A stretch of 64,000 bases of DNA. Source: Siphonodentalium dalli (Eukaryota; Mollusca; Scaphopoda; Gadilida; Siphonodentaliidae). A program made the position numbers and the translations under genes. The stretch is taken from positions 127,011,030 to 127,075,029 of the forward strand of contig CP136067.1 of the NCBI GenBank assembly GCA_032622095.1, written 5' to 3'. Every line of letters begins with the position of its first letter. The first letter of the stretch is position 1. Below are positions 25,761-37,514 of this stretch, one piece after another. The notes beneath the pieces were generated by a model that did not search any database, was not told where the DNA came from, and saw only the letters and a program-made list of their open reading frames with translations.

Positions 25761-26259
25761 TGAAATTGTCAATGATTAAGCCGATTTTCGCAGAATTGAA
25801 ACTTGTCCGGTTATCAAAGGAACCGAAATCAGACGGTCTAAACAACTGTCCACAATGGAAAAGGTTTCCCAAAAAACAAAAATTTGCGATTAAATATGCA
25901 ACGCCAAATCAAAATGGCGAAAACATGATCTTAGTGCTAAAGCGGGAACTTGATACCGAATGAGAATTACGTACTCATCAATAGACGTACCGACCCGATT
26001 AACACAGAATGAATGCCGATATTATATACATATTAAATATCAGCAGAGTAAGATTCAGTCATACTGTATGGAGTCATTGCCGTATATAATATGGTCGCCG
26101 ATAAATATACTATTGAATTTTGACGGCATGACATTGAATCACGAAAATATTTAATTTAGACAATTTGCACGGGCACATAAAATAATGGTAAAACACTGTC
26201 AAACTGATGAAACGGTATGGGACCGTCGATTATGACGGCCCGAACCCGTCGAACCGACA

Positions 26260-27180
26260 GTCATTTCTAACAGTGTACGAGTAATACTAATTGCGACCAT
26301 TCTAACTTGTGAATCGGGCATGCCCTTTTAAGACATAAAGGAAGAAAGATGCGCGTATCATAGTTAAAACTCAAATGTATGTACATGTAAAATTAAACAA
26401 CATCTTAATGGAATACTTTTTGGAAACATATAATCCGTGAAATTGTCCAGTCACCTGGAACCACCGTCTTTGTCTTAACATCACGACAATATATTGGAAA
26501 CAACTTGTTTGGATTGAAACCTTCAAGTCTGTAATAACTATGCGTGATGACTTGGCGACAACGTTCTTCCATAGTCACACATTTTTCGATGAAATTTGAC
26601 AGCGTGATACAAACTGTGTATACTAGTATCAAAACACTTAGCATCCATCTCAGTGAGTCAGCCAACGATAGTTTGATAAGAACATCCAACCAATAGTGCA
26701 CTATCGGTCCGTAAATAGTCGTAGTAACTGGGTGATAACATGACGAATGGCGAAAATGTATCATATCCATACGTTTGAAAGAAATTAACGAACATGGGAT
26801 GAATCTGTCCGTGTAATTGTAATAGTTGTACTCGTAAGTTGGAATTGTATATATAATGGCATCAGTTCATTTTTTACCGTGTTGTTGTCGACTTCGAAGC
26901 TCTTGTGCATTACTCTGGTGTGTACAGTATATCCTCTCGTGTAGATGTACATGTATGTGCTTCGAAACTATCAGAACAATGTCAACTGCATTTAATGGTT
27001 ATGTAAGAATAACTGGCAACAGTGTCAAGATTGTAAAAGTATTAGCTGTTACAGTATGTTGTTGTTGTTATTATCACTTTTGGTTGTCATCGAAGCCCCT
27101 GCGCAATTATCTAACACGTGTACATGTATACTGTTGTGTCAGTACATGCATCTGTGTTTCGATAGTCACAGCACTGTCAA
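26260..27180. repeat. segmental duplication copy B (no MITE)
   Basis: This is the partner of 24290-25760, running through 'ACATCACGACAATATATTGG' without the 494-bp element. The 121-codon minus-strand frame 26405-26770 and 153-codon plus-strand frame 26856-27317 are not recognisable proteins. Confidence 0.75.
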
Positions 27181-27185
27181 TTGCA

Positions 27186-28130
27186 AGTGGGCATACATGT
27201 ATAGCGACAGCTTGTGCCACTAAATTCTCTAACTATACGAAATGTCCTTCAAAATTTGTCAATTTCTTATTTGCCATCCCCAGGATATCTGGAGGTGGTC
27301 AACCGAGGGTCAGCTAGGCACAGTTTTCGGTAGGGCTGGTAGGAATCGTCATTATGTGGGCATATAGCGACAGCTTGTGCCACTAAATACTCCCAACTAT
27401 ACAAACTTTCCTTCAAAATTGGTCGATTTCTTATTTGCCATCCCCCAGGATATCTGGAGGCGGTCAACCGAGGGTCAACTGGGGCCAGTTTTCGGTAAGG
27501 CGGGTAGGAATCGTGATTATGTGGCATATAGCGACAGCTTGTGCTACTAAATACTCTAAGAAATTTCCTTTAAAATGGGTCCAATTCTTATTTGCCATCC
27601 CCCGAGATATATGGAGTGGTCAACAGAGGGTCAACTGGGCCCAGTTTTCGATAAGGCGGATAGGAATCATGACTATGTGGGCATATAGCGACAGCTTGTT
27701 CCTCTAAATACTCTATAAGTATACGAAATTTCCTTCATAATTGGTCGATTTCTTATTTGCCTACCCAATATATCTGGAGTGGTCAACCGAGGGTCAATTA
27801 GGACCAATTTTCGGTAAGGCGGGTAGGAATCGTGATTATTTGGGCATCTACATGTAGCAATAGTTTGTGCCACTAAATACTCGAACTATACTAAATTTCC
27901 TTCAAAATTTGTCGATTTCTTATTTGCCATCCCCGCAAATATCTGGAGGTGGTCAACGGAGTGTCAACCGGGCCCAGTTTTCGGTAAGGCGGATAGGAGT
28001 CGTGATTATGTGGGCATATAGCGACAGCTTGTGCAACTAAATACCCTAACTATACGAAATTTCCTTCAAAATTTGTCGATATGTTAAATAACATCCCCCA
28101 TGATATCTGGATCTGGTCAACCGAGGGTCA
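27186..28130. repeat. tandem array, ~163-bp unit, about six copies
   Basis: 'GGGCATATAGCGACAGCTTG' recurs at about 27194, 27357, 27520, 27680, 27842 and 28012. Each unit continues with 'TCGATTTCTTATTTGCCATC', 'GATATCTGGAGGTGGTCAAC' and 'CAGTTTTCGGTAAGGCGG'. The minus-strand frames with repeated 'SYPPYRKL' and 'DPRLT' are translations of the array. The array ends at a run of G (28136-28149). Confidence 0.9.
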
Positions 28131-29225
28131 ACTACGGGGGGGGGGGGGGTAACAAAACATTTGCAGGAAGGTATGCCGTTTTTTTTGCATCTAGCATTTT
28201 CGGGGACCCACCAGCCGCAAACCTGCAAAAAAAAAAAGTTTTACTCCCAATTTTTGTTACACTCACCCCCCAAATTTCACTAAATTTGATGTAAAACAGC
28301 ATAAAACAATACTGATATCACTCATATGACTGGGCCATGATCTCAATTACTCCAAATAATAGTTTAACCTGTTTCAGAAGCTCTTTTAATTGAACAAGAA
28401 ATGTTTTATAAATTGCTGATAATCTGTAAACCTAGGTCAGTATGCAGGATTCACATAATTCCATAAATTCTAACTATTTCCTGATTAGTCTGTCAACCAG
28501 CTGCAGCCCATTATCTAACATATTCCATACCACCTTTGTTAGTCTACTGGAGCAACTTCTATTTTACCAAACTTGCTGAAACAGGCTGCCTTCGGAAGCC
28601 TACATTCAGCGTCGGTGAGACATGTGGTCCCCTTTGTGGGACTTCCGATACATTTTGATATTAGACGGAGCCGTTATTCAGCGGCGGCCGCTTTGTGCGC
28701 TTCAAACACATTTTGATAGTTGAAACATTTTGATTTATATATATCGTTTTAAATAAAAAATTTGTTAGATTTAACTCCTTGCACAATTTAACAAAACCAA
28801 TTTTATTTTATTTTTTTAATTCAAAATTTTGAAGAAAAAAACTAACGCCGTTATAACATCCGCCAGGGTACCCCGAGTCACCACACCAAATTTGGTTGAA
28901 CTCGCGTTCTGACAGGGGTCTGACCGAAAAATCCCGAGAGATCCTACTAATTTATATATATAGGTGACAGGCAGTCACAGTACAATACCAGGCTTGGATA
29001 ATTTAGGTCTTGTGTGAGATCATCTGAGTTGATAGAGATGCAAATAGTTCACTGATTAGCTTGATGCACTGATGGCAGTTATATTCTAGTCACACAATGT
29101 CTTTAGTAAAAAATTTGCACGAGGTTGTAAAAAACGTGTTTTTGCCCCTCGTGTCACCCACCCACCGGCATACATTCCTGAAAAATTGTTATTACCCCCC
29201 CCCCCCCTACCCTTGATTGACAACA
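28115..29225. repeat. inverted terminal-like pair flanking ~0.8 kb
   Basis: At 28115-28260 'GGTCAACTACGGG' plus poly-G is followed by 'GCAGGAAGGTATGCCG' and an A-rich stretch. At 29095-29225 the same order appears in reverse complement ('CCGGCATACATTCCTG', poly-C, 'TACCCTTGATTGAC'). It could be an element with degenerate inverted ends or two insertions in opposite orientation. The interior has no recognised gene. Confidence 0.5.
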
Positions 29226-29399
29226 TAGTTGTCATGGTCTTCCATTTATTCTCATAATCATCGTCACCGTCATGGTCATCATCATACAATCCAGGCATAG
29301 TCATAATAATAATAATAATCATAATAATAATAATAACTAGAATGTTAAAATTATGGCCTGCAGAATTTTGATACTTCCATGCATATTTCCCATCCCCAA

Positions 29400-29745
29400 T
29401 CCCCATCTAACCATTAACCCTCTACCCATCCCTATCCAAACATTATACATAAACCACTCCATAACCCTAATATTTAGATAAGTACAAACTTAATCGTAGC
29501 CAATCAATAATCATAATACTTTGCATAGCCCTATCCACAGCACTAAGCCCTAACCCAATAAAATACCCTGATCATATTCATTACATCCCTGCAAACCATA
29601 TACATTGCCATAACTCTTTCGATAAGCCTTGTCATACATACAAGCCTAACCAGAACCAAATCCTTTGCATAAACCCGATCCTACCCATAACCTTAAACCT
29701 AAACATAAACTTGATCTACACGTAACTGTAACCCTGTCCTTAAAC
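29400..29745. repeat. degenerate CCNTAACC-like tract, G-poor
   Basis: Phrases such as 'CCATTAACCCTC', 'CCATAACCCTAATA', 'AGCCCTAACCCA', 'CTACCCATAACC' and 'TGTAACCCTGTCC' recur irregularly. The + strand is strikingly poor in G. It is telomere-like in style but too irregular to be called a telomeric array. Confidence 0.5.
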
Positions 29746-30044
29746 TAAAATGTGCATTATCTCTTTGTAAACATGTATCATACAGTTATCGGTGTACAAA
29801 ATATTAGATATGAGTCGAAGACTCCTGTTCGGAAATGCTTCTATCGGTTAATATTTATTTTATTTTGAATACCTTCTGGTCTAAACAGGTGTGGTTGTTT
29901 AGCTAACGAACAATCATGGTTACTTTTACCAGTGACCAGACATTTTGTTGTGTAGTTTTGTAAAACCATGGAAGTATAATAATAAATAATAATGGACAAA
30001 AATAAATAATTCAATATCAATATACTTACATGGTAAAACCATGG

Positions 30045-31350
30045 AAGTATAATTATCATCATCATCATTAGCATCACCATCATCGCCAGCATCACCATCA
30101 TCGTCACCATCATCTGCATCAGCAACAACAGCATGACCGTTAGCATTTTGATATAATCCTAATTATAGTAACAATAATAATCATCATCATCGTGGCCATC
30201 ACCACCATTACCATCCTCGTCATAATATTCGTCGTCGGTAACATCATAATCACCGCCGACACCATCATTATCATCGTTATCATCATCATTAGATTCATCA
30301 GAATATTCACCATCATTATCTCCAGCATTATCATAATAATAATCATCATCATCATCATCGTCATCGTCATCATTATCATCACCATCAGTATCGCCAGCGT
30401 TACCATAATCATCATCATCGTCATCATCATCATTAACATCATCGTAATTAAAATCAGTATCGCCATCAGCACCAACATCATCACCACCATCATCACCATA
30501 TATATTATTATCACCATAATTATAATCATCATCATCGTCGTCGTCGTCAGCATCATCATCATCTCATCATCATCAGCATTACCACCACCATGTGCATTAT
30601 TATCAGCATCATTATCGCCATCATCATCATCATCATCATCGTCATCATCTTCATTATTATTATTATCGTCATCATCGTCATCATCATCATCGCATTGTCA
30701 TCATCATCATAAACATGATCATACTTATCAATATCATCGTCATCGTCGCCACCATGACAATCGTCGTCACCATCAATGTCATCATCATGATCACCGTCAT
30801 CATCATCATCGCCATAATTAGCATCGTCATCATTATCATCGTCACCATCACAATCGTCACCATCGCCATCGTCGTCGTCGTCATCATCAGTAATCAACAT
30901 CGCCATCATCATCAGCATCGTCATCATCAGCATCGTCATCATTATCATCGTCATCATCATGATCATCATCATTATAATTATGAACATAATTAGTATTATC
31001 GTCATAATCTCCACCATCATCGCCGTCATCATCATCGTCGTCGTCGACACCACCATCATCGTCATTATCGTCATTGCCGTTGTCGTCGTCGTCACCACCA
31101 TCATCATTATCATCATTGTCATCATCATCTGAACGTCATAAATATCATCATCACTAACATCGTAATCTCCATCATTATCATCATCACTATGATAACTGGC
31201 ATCGTCATCCCTAGCATCATCATTATTATCATAATCATAATCATCATCATCATCATTATCATCACCATCATCATCATCCTCATCATCATTCTAATTATTA
31301 TCGTCGTCAACATCCTCACCATTATTATCATCATTATCATAATTATCAAG
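30045..31350. repeat. long TCA/ATC trinucleotide microsatellite
   Basis: About 1.3 kb of imperfect (TCA)n with CGT/ATT/ACC interruptions. All six frames stay open for long stretches, giving spurious frames up to 209 codons of Ile/His/Ser or Met/Asp. None is called as a gene. It lies in the first intron of the lectin-like gene. Confidence 0.95.
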
Positions 31351-31359
31351 ACAGGTACT

Positions 31360-32600
31360 CTGATGAACCAAACATTGAGGTGCTATGCATAGTACGTAGA
31401 TATTTGGTACTACAGAGGACCAACTATATAGGTACTATGTGGAGAACATGGCCAGGTACTAAGCACTCTAAATTACGGAAAATGTCCGACGGCAAATTTA
31501 ACAATGTGGTATGTTAGATTCCAAATGATGCCACGGCGTTTAGACATCGAATTAAGTACAAAACCCCGGTCATACTTGATATCGGTGTCAATTACAATTA
31601 CAACTGGCACAGTTCATAGCAAGACTAATTACGATAATTAATAATTGTATAATCAGTAAACGTTCGTTTCAAATCTTACAACTTTCATAAAACAAATTCC
31701 ACTAACATTTCAGCCTGACACATCTATACTCTAAAAGTAGACATGCCATTGATATATAAATCATTCTCATGTCGTGTTTAGCCTTTCCCAAATTTCGCGA
31801 CCATTTTATTCGACCAAAGGAATCTGACCGGGTGTGAAAACAGCGAGGGTTGGGGAGGGTTAGGGTTAACAAAATAATATGTATCGGAGTTTGGAGTGTG
31901 GCATATTATCAAGATATCATTGCAGTTTGTTCGAGTGAGTGTGTCTGTGGTGCGTCTGATTTCAAGAATGTACAAATATCTTAATATTTGGGAAATAACA
32001 TTGATAATGAAGTCCATAAATACAATTCATCTACTGACTGTATGATAACATTTCACATTAAGGTATGCAATTATGTATTTGGTAGCAACATCTCTCTGTT
32101 TTTCAATTTCCAGGAGCAAATCAAGCCACATACTGACCTAGTTGTGCGTAATAATATATAGTGTAAACAATATTTTATTTCTCCAGTAGGCACATAACTG
32201 CAAATATAACATACACAAAAAGACATAAGAGATAAAGGAATCTGGCAGTAATCCTAGGCTTATTCGTGGCCATTTCCGCGATACTAATTGCTTCATAATG
32301 TTTTGGTCTCGAGTGATGAATTGTCCGCTCCACTAACACCCGCGAGCATATCCGTGACTGATCGCTGCATGTCCGACCCCCGCATTACATAATTTTGCTG
32401 TGAGAGCGCTCTTATTTGTTTTTACTACTTTTTTGATGAGATATGTATATCAGTTAGTGATGGTACTCAGTTAAATCGTTTGGTTCTGTTTATGAACTTT
32501 TGGAGTGACATGAACATGACTGAATTTTCACTGCACGTTACGTTAACCGATCCATTAACAAAGTGTTCACAGTTAGTGTCATATTAGGACCCACAACACA
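31360..32600. other. unassigned intron sequence
   Basis: No exon or repeat was recognised. The part nearest 32600 could be the 3' untranslated end of the minus-strand LINE that follows. Confidence 0.4.
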
Positions 32601-32608
32601 GTGATCTC

Positions 32609-35420
32609 TCACTTTTTCTTTTTGTAAAACGGACAATGAAGTAAAACATGTTCGGCGGTCTCCAGTTCCGCACAATCGCAGAATGGATTATTATTTAGGT
32701 GATTACAAAACAGGTCATATTTCAAGTTACTGCAATAGGTTCTCAGACGACAGTGGTAGATTTTACTTGCTCTTGTAAACGTTACGTAACGATATGACGG
32801 TATAGTATTACGATCTCTAGATATATATCTCTTGCATTCTGAAAATGAGTGGAAGGCTGTTCCATATTTTGCGGTAGTTGGCAGGAATGAATTTTCATAT
32901 CTTGTCACAAGAAAACGGGGCCACTTGAGGCCTTTTTGTCTGAAGTCGTAATCAGTTTGGCTTCCAGATACCGGAGGGACAATTGTATATAAGTAAGGAG
33001 GCGTGTCTCGCGTAAGCATTTTGAATAATTGAATAAGTTAACTTTTTCTCTTCTGCTCGAAAGTGTGTCCCAGTCGGTTTCTCGTAATAACGATTCCTTA
33101 CTACCGCTTCTAGGCTTCGTATTGGATGTTTCCAGATGTTTTGAATCCTCATCTGTACATTCATCCCACATTGAGGAAGCATATTCCATTACTGGATGGA
33201 TGTATGATAAGTATATTCGTTCCAGAGTTCCCCTGTCCAAAATGAATTTATACTTCCTCAGTATATACAGTCGACTTGCAGCTAGATTTTCAATATCAGT
33301 TATATGATAATGCCAGGTACCATCCCCACTAAAAGTTAGACCAACGTGCTTATGTGTTTCAATTTCTTCAACATTCTGCCCATCTAAAGTGGTGGGTGGT
33401 CGATTTGGTTTAACATGATATCAGAAGTGTCTCTGCTTTGATGGGATTGAATTTAACTTGCCATTTTTTCGACCACTCGAATATCAACCTGATGTCGTTG
33501 TTAATAACTTCTACGACCAACATGGGGTCATCAGTCGAAAGATATACATCTAGATACGTGTCGTCAGCAGAAAGCCTTATATTGCTCGTCACATTTTCTA
33601 CAATGTCGATAATGTAGACGAAAAATAAAAGAGGGCCAAGTATGATAGCTGGGGCCCACCAGCTGAGACACACTTCCAGCTTCAATTGGAACTTGAAACA
33701 ATTACTCGCTGCTATCTATTATCTAAATACTTTTCCAGAAGATCGTATGTGGCGCCGATATTTCCAATATTTTTGAGTTTAAACATAAGGCCGCGATGCC
33801 ATACCTTATCAAAGCCTTGCTAACATCGGAAATCAAACTTCTAACGTCTTTAACGCTACGCTACCAAATGAAGATATTATGTAATGATAGACGTCAGTTA
33901 ACTGAACGACTGTGCTGTCATGATAGTGACTGAAGATTTGTTAGGTTTTGAGGCAGTTATTCATGTGAGAGTAGATACGTTTTTCGAAAATTTATGACAA
34001 ACAACAGAGTAAATAAACTGGGCAATAATTAGAGGGTTCACTAGAGTCGTCTTTCTTATAAATGGGACACACATTTGCATTTTTCCATTCGGATGGGAAG
34101 AATGATTTTCCAATTAGTTCATTTAAACCAAATGTCAGTGGGCCAGCTAGGGAGGATGTGCAGCGTTTCAATATTCGTGGGCTCCTTTCATCGGGACCAC
34201 TAACTTTCGCCGATTCTACACTTATGAGTGGATTATGTTTTATATACAAAGGGTGGTAAGTCAATTATGTTTTCATTGGGAAGAGATTATATCGAAGCGA
34301 AATAATTATTAAACATCTCAACTTTCGACGCGTTATCATAGAAGTGCTAGTATACTTTTGTATCGGGGTCCTTCAGTAGGTTTATAGTCTTCCACCAGAG
34401 AGACGATTCAGTAAGGCAGTGTTTTTAGTACAGACCGGGTTTATGTTTTGCTTGACAGTCTTCTTATGCACGATAAAACATCGTTTCTCTTAGTCTTATA
34501 TTTTGCCAAATCTTTGTCGTTTTTCTTTCGTTTTTGCATTTGAATAAAGGCGACGTCTTCGAATTTGGCATGTCATCCAGGTGGGCTCATCGTATCGTAT
34601 ACTAGTAGCAATTGTGTTCGTTATGTTTTGAAGCTAATTTCGATAATTTCTTTGTAGGAGGTGTACTTCATATTCGTGTGTAGTCTATTTTAGACAGATC
34701 CAATTTATAGTTCCATTGTTCGAGTTCGTTGTTCATTGCAGTAAAGTCTGCAGCATCGTAGTTCCAGACTCTCCGTTTGATGGACACGACTCGATTTTAC
34801 TTTATTTAAACTTAATGTTACTATTATGGGACAGTGCAGGCGAGTCACCTCAACCAAAAAAGTATCTAAAACTTTCCATGATTCGACAAGATGTAGTTTA
34901 TTTGTCATAAATAAGTCAAGGAGAGAGAGGTCTCGGTAAAATATGTCTGGTCTTTGATAATTTGTTTTAATCCAAGTTTCTGTCGAATATATCTTGCCGT
35001 TGTTGTCTCTTTTTCTAAAACATTGGAGTTAAAATGTCCAGTGACCACCACCTGTAATAGGATTGTGTCGTTCGTTGACATATCGATCGATGACAATATA
35101 TTTTTCCAAAAACAGGTTGGCGACTCGTATTCCATAAAAAAGTGCCAAGCAAAAATTGTTCTGGTGTGGGGGTTTACTACCTCAATCCATGCACATTATA
35201 TACCGGTTATTTCTAAGTCCCTGCGTCATTTAAAATATAGTGAGTTAGATACATATACAGCGATACCACTTCCATGATATGTACGGTTAAGTCTCTCGGG
35301 TGCGTAGACACCAGGAATAAGAATTTCGGAGTCTTGTATTTCGTCTGTAACAACATTTCTTCGTATTCCCAGGTGGACGGTAAGACATACAGTGGTACAC
35401 AAATAAAAACATCACACATT
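32609..35420 (-). mobile_element. decayed non-LTR retrotransposon (L2/CR1/Jockey-like), antisense in the intron
   Basis: Reading the minus strand gives the domains in order. Endonuclease pieces lie at about 35420-34700 ('HPRDLTVH', 'VVVTGHFNSN', 'ETSLSLTYL'). RT N-terminal motifs are at 34264-33992 ('GPDERSPRILKRC', 'FPSEWKNANVCPIYKK'). The RT core is at 33685-33410 ('ILGPLLFFVYIIDI', and 'SADDTYL' where the catalytic [FY]xDD lies, near 33561-33570). A C-terminal tail follows at 33240-32609 ('YIHPVMEYASSMWDECT', 'LRTYCSNLKYDLF', 'NPFCDCAELETAEHVLLHCP'). Frame changes and stops separate these parts, so it is inactive. It lies antisense to the lectin-like gene. The clade is inferred from motif style only. 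Confidence 0.85.
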
Positions 35421-35529
35421 TGTCAATATTTGTCAATTCCCCATCGGATATTCACATGGGTGATTACTGGTTTACCATTAATATACAATTGAGCTGTGTT
35501 TTGACTGCCTTCTATTAATGGCTCTATAT

Positions 35530-36100
35530 AGCGTCCTGTCTGCCAGCCCATCATTACTTATATAGCCCCCCATGGAGCCGTTTAAGATGAAAAGAGTTTT
35601 TCTCTCAATTAATCGGGAATCTGTTTGTCAGTAGAATAGATGTCTGTACTCTTGCGAATATATCAACACCCTGATCTATTGGTAATGACTGTGATAATTT
35701 AATAGCAATACCAGCAGTAACACCAGCACCAGCGACACCACCAGCAATAACAACATCAGCACCAACAACTACAACAATAACAACACCACCAGTAGCGACA
35801 ACGCCATCAGCAGCAACATCACCAGCAGCAACGACATCATCAGTATCAATAACACTAGCGGCAGCAACAGCAACATCATCAACAACACCCCAAGCAACAA
35901 CACCAGCAGCAGTAACAACACCAGCAGCAGCAACACCAGTAGCAAGAACAACACATACAACAACGACGACCACAACAACCACAACAACGAAATCGGTGAC
36001 TAAACCGCGTAAGTGTGTTTAATGGTATGGTTTATTGGTTGAGAGTAAGATAACCACAAAAAGCACATAGCACAGCGCAAAAACACAATTGTAAGAATAG
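35530..36100. repeat. duplicated exon-plus-intron segment, copy 1
   Basis: The intron before the exon ('GGAGCCGTTTAAGATGA', 'AATCTGTTTGTCAGTAGAAT', 'CTGATCTATTGGTAATGAC') and after it ('GTATGGTTTATTGGTTGAG') matches the flanks of the second Thr-rich exon at about 55110-56420. The exon was therefore copied with its splice context. Confidence 0.8.
35706..36008 (+). CDS. internal exon: Thr/Ala/Pro-rich mucin-like stalk (first)
   Basis: The exon is bounded by a likely acceptor ('ATTTAATAG', AG at 35704-35705) and a consensus donor C|GTAAGT (GT at 36009-36010). It is 303 nt, phase 1 at both ends, and has no stop in the joined frame. The roughly 100 residues are mostly Thr, Ala, Pro and Ser, with motifs such as 'TPAPATPPA' and a run of ten Thr near the end, closing with 'KSVTKP'. 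This is the composition of O-glycosylated stalks. There are no cysteines. The acceptor has a poor pyrimidine tract and nearby in-frame CAG sites, so the start may shift by a few codons. Long hydrophobic minus-strand frames here are artefacts of the codon pattern. Expression is not proven. Confidence 0.6.
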
Positions 36101-36790
36101 AACAAATCGAAACGAAAACAGGACGAACTAATCCACATGGAAATTTCAATTCCTATACATGTATAATAACTTTCATCTGTATGTTTGTCTGTTGTAAATA
36201 AGTTATAATTATTTTCGCGACAGGCGGTTACCCAACCTCTCATTGTTTAACGCTATTTTAAAGTGGCGGAGACAGTCTGATGTTACTCAAAATACTAATA
36301 CAAAATGTCGAATAACTCATCTTGTCCGACCAATGCAAGTTCGATGTCTGCAGCTTTAACCTTTCCATACTAACTCCTCATTACGAGTAGTTAACACGTA
36401 GGGACTTAGTTCATTAAACGACCATATGTAGATTGCTGAACATATTTTCTATAACATCTCCGACCAATATGATTCTATATTGTCTGGCGTATGTTTATAT
36501 TTTCTGACAACCCACCAACTGAATGCCAATCCAAATGTATAATTTTGCAACTGATTGTGAAAGTCCGTTTAGTGTATAAAGGGTTAAGAGTAATGAGGGT
36601 ATTCGTAAAGCTTTACTGATAACAACAAAACAGGATTGAGAGGTTTCCATGCCTGAGCTATGTCAGGAGGTGCAAAGTTTAGCTGGACCTACATAGAATA
36701 CTACTTAATTGTTAAGCTAGTGCACAACACGAAGGAATGTATACTACCCGAAGACCACATCAAGCATATTATAGAACAATACAAATTTCA
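36101..36790. other. unassigned intron sequence
   Basis: No repeat or exon was recognised. Confidence 0.35.
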
Positions 36791-36950
36791 AACATATGAC
36801 TTGAAACGTACACAATCCGATTCGATGGTCCCCATGTCATCAGATTCAAACAACAACAACAACAGCATTTCTTCAAAAGACGCCTTTGTTATCAGAATCG
36901 ATCAATTACCAAAAACAAATTTTAACCACTGCCAACTCTAATATAACATT
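36790..36950. mobile_element. fragment related to the 47.7-kb foldback element
   Basis: 'CCGATTCGATGGTCCCCAT', 'TCAGATTC', 'GTTATCAGAATCGATCAATT' and 'AACCACTGCCAACT' occur in the order seen in the left arm of the palindrome at 47701-48644. The plus-strand frame that covers it (36660-36941) is not treated as a gene. Confidence 0.6.
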
Positions 36951-37034
36951 TTTCTTTTCGTGCTGTCTGTCAACATTATGTTAACGTTCTGTTAAACGCA
37001 ATTTGGTATCCAGAGTATGTCTTCGGTTCATATG

Positions 37035-37500
37035 GAAATGGGATGATATTCATGGTATGAGACAAGGTAATTTTTCAGGTCCATGTGGGACATATTGCGG
37101 TATAGTTAGGCTTTTCTGATATATCTGACCTATAGATATACAGAAAAATTACGCAGCTGCGCTTTTGATAAAGTGGGTCATCACGAAGCACCAACATATG
37201 TAAATGGGATGATCTTCGATGTTTACCCTCCCATATAAAAATGTACCTGGGTAAATCTTGGTGTTTACCTAGGTATACCCCGGTACATATAGGTTTTACC
37301 CTGGTTCCACCCAGGTCACACCCAGGTTACACCCAGGTAAATCAGGGATTTATATAGATTTACCCAGGTGTTTTCTATATATGTTAGGTATAAACCCCAG
37401 TTTACCCGGGTTTTTACGGATTTACACCCAGGTATTTACACCCAGGTATTTACACCAGGGTTTCGCCCAGGTATTTACTACAGTGTTCACCCGGATATAT
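37035..37500. repeat. single 180-bp satellite unit joined to CCCAGGT repeats
   Basis: 37035-37215 matches one unit of the satellite at 51490-52720 ('GGGACATATTGCGGTATAG', 'TTTTGATAAAGTGGGTCATC'). It joins directly to about 280 bp of 'TTTACCCAGGT'-type repeats. The same two families are adjacent, in inverted order, at 50640-52720. Confidence 0.8.
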
Positions 37501-37514
37501 ACACCTGTGGTATT

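Noticed and set aside
25046-26770. Two minus-strand frames sharing 'HYWLDVLIKLSLADSL' as a possible gene pair
   Set aside because: The shared segment is part of a DNA-level duplication. The frames are disrupted differently, and I recognise no domain or splice structure.
30140-31350. Long frames (up to 209 codons) on both strands rich in Ile/His/Ser or Met/Asp
   Set aside because: They are translations of an imperfect TCA/ATC microsatellite, open in nearly all frames, with no conserved motif.
35605-35987. Minus-strand Val/Ala- or Leu-rich frames resembling membrane segments
   Set aside because: They are the antisense of the ACA/GCA/CCA codons of the Thr-rich exon, whose + strand has phase-compatible splice sites.
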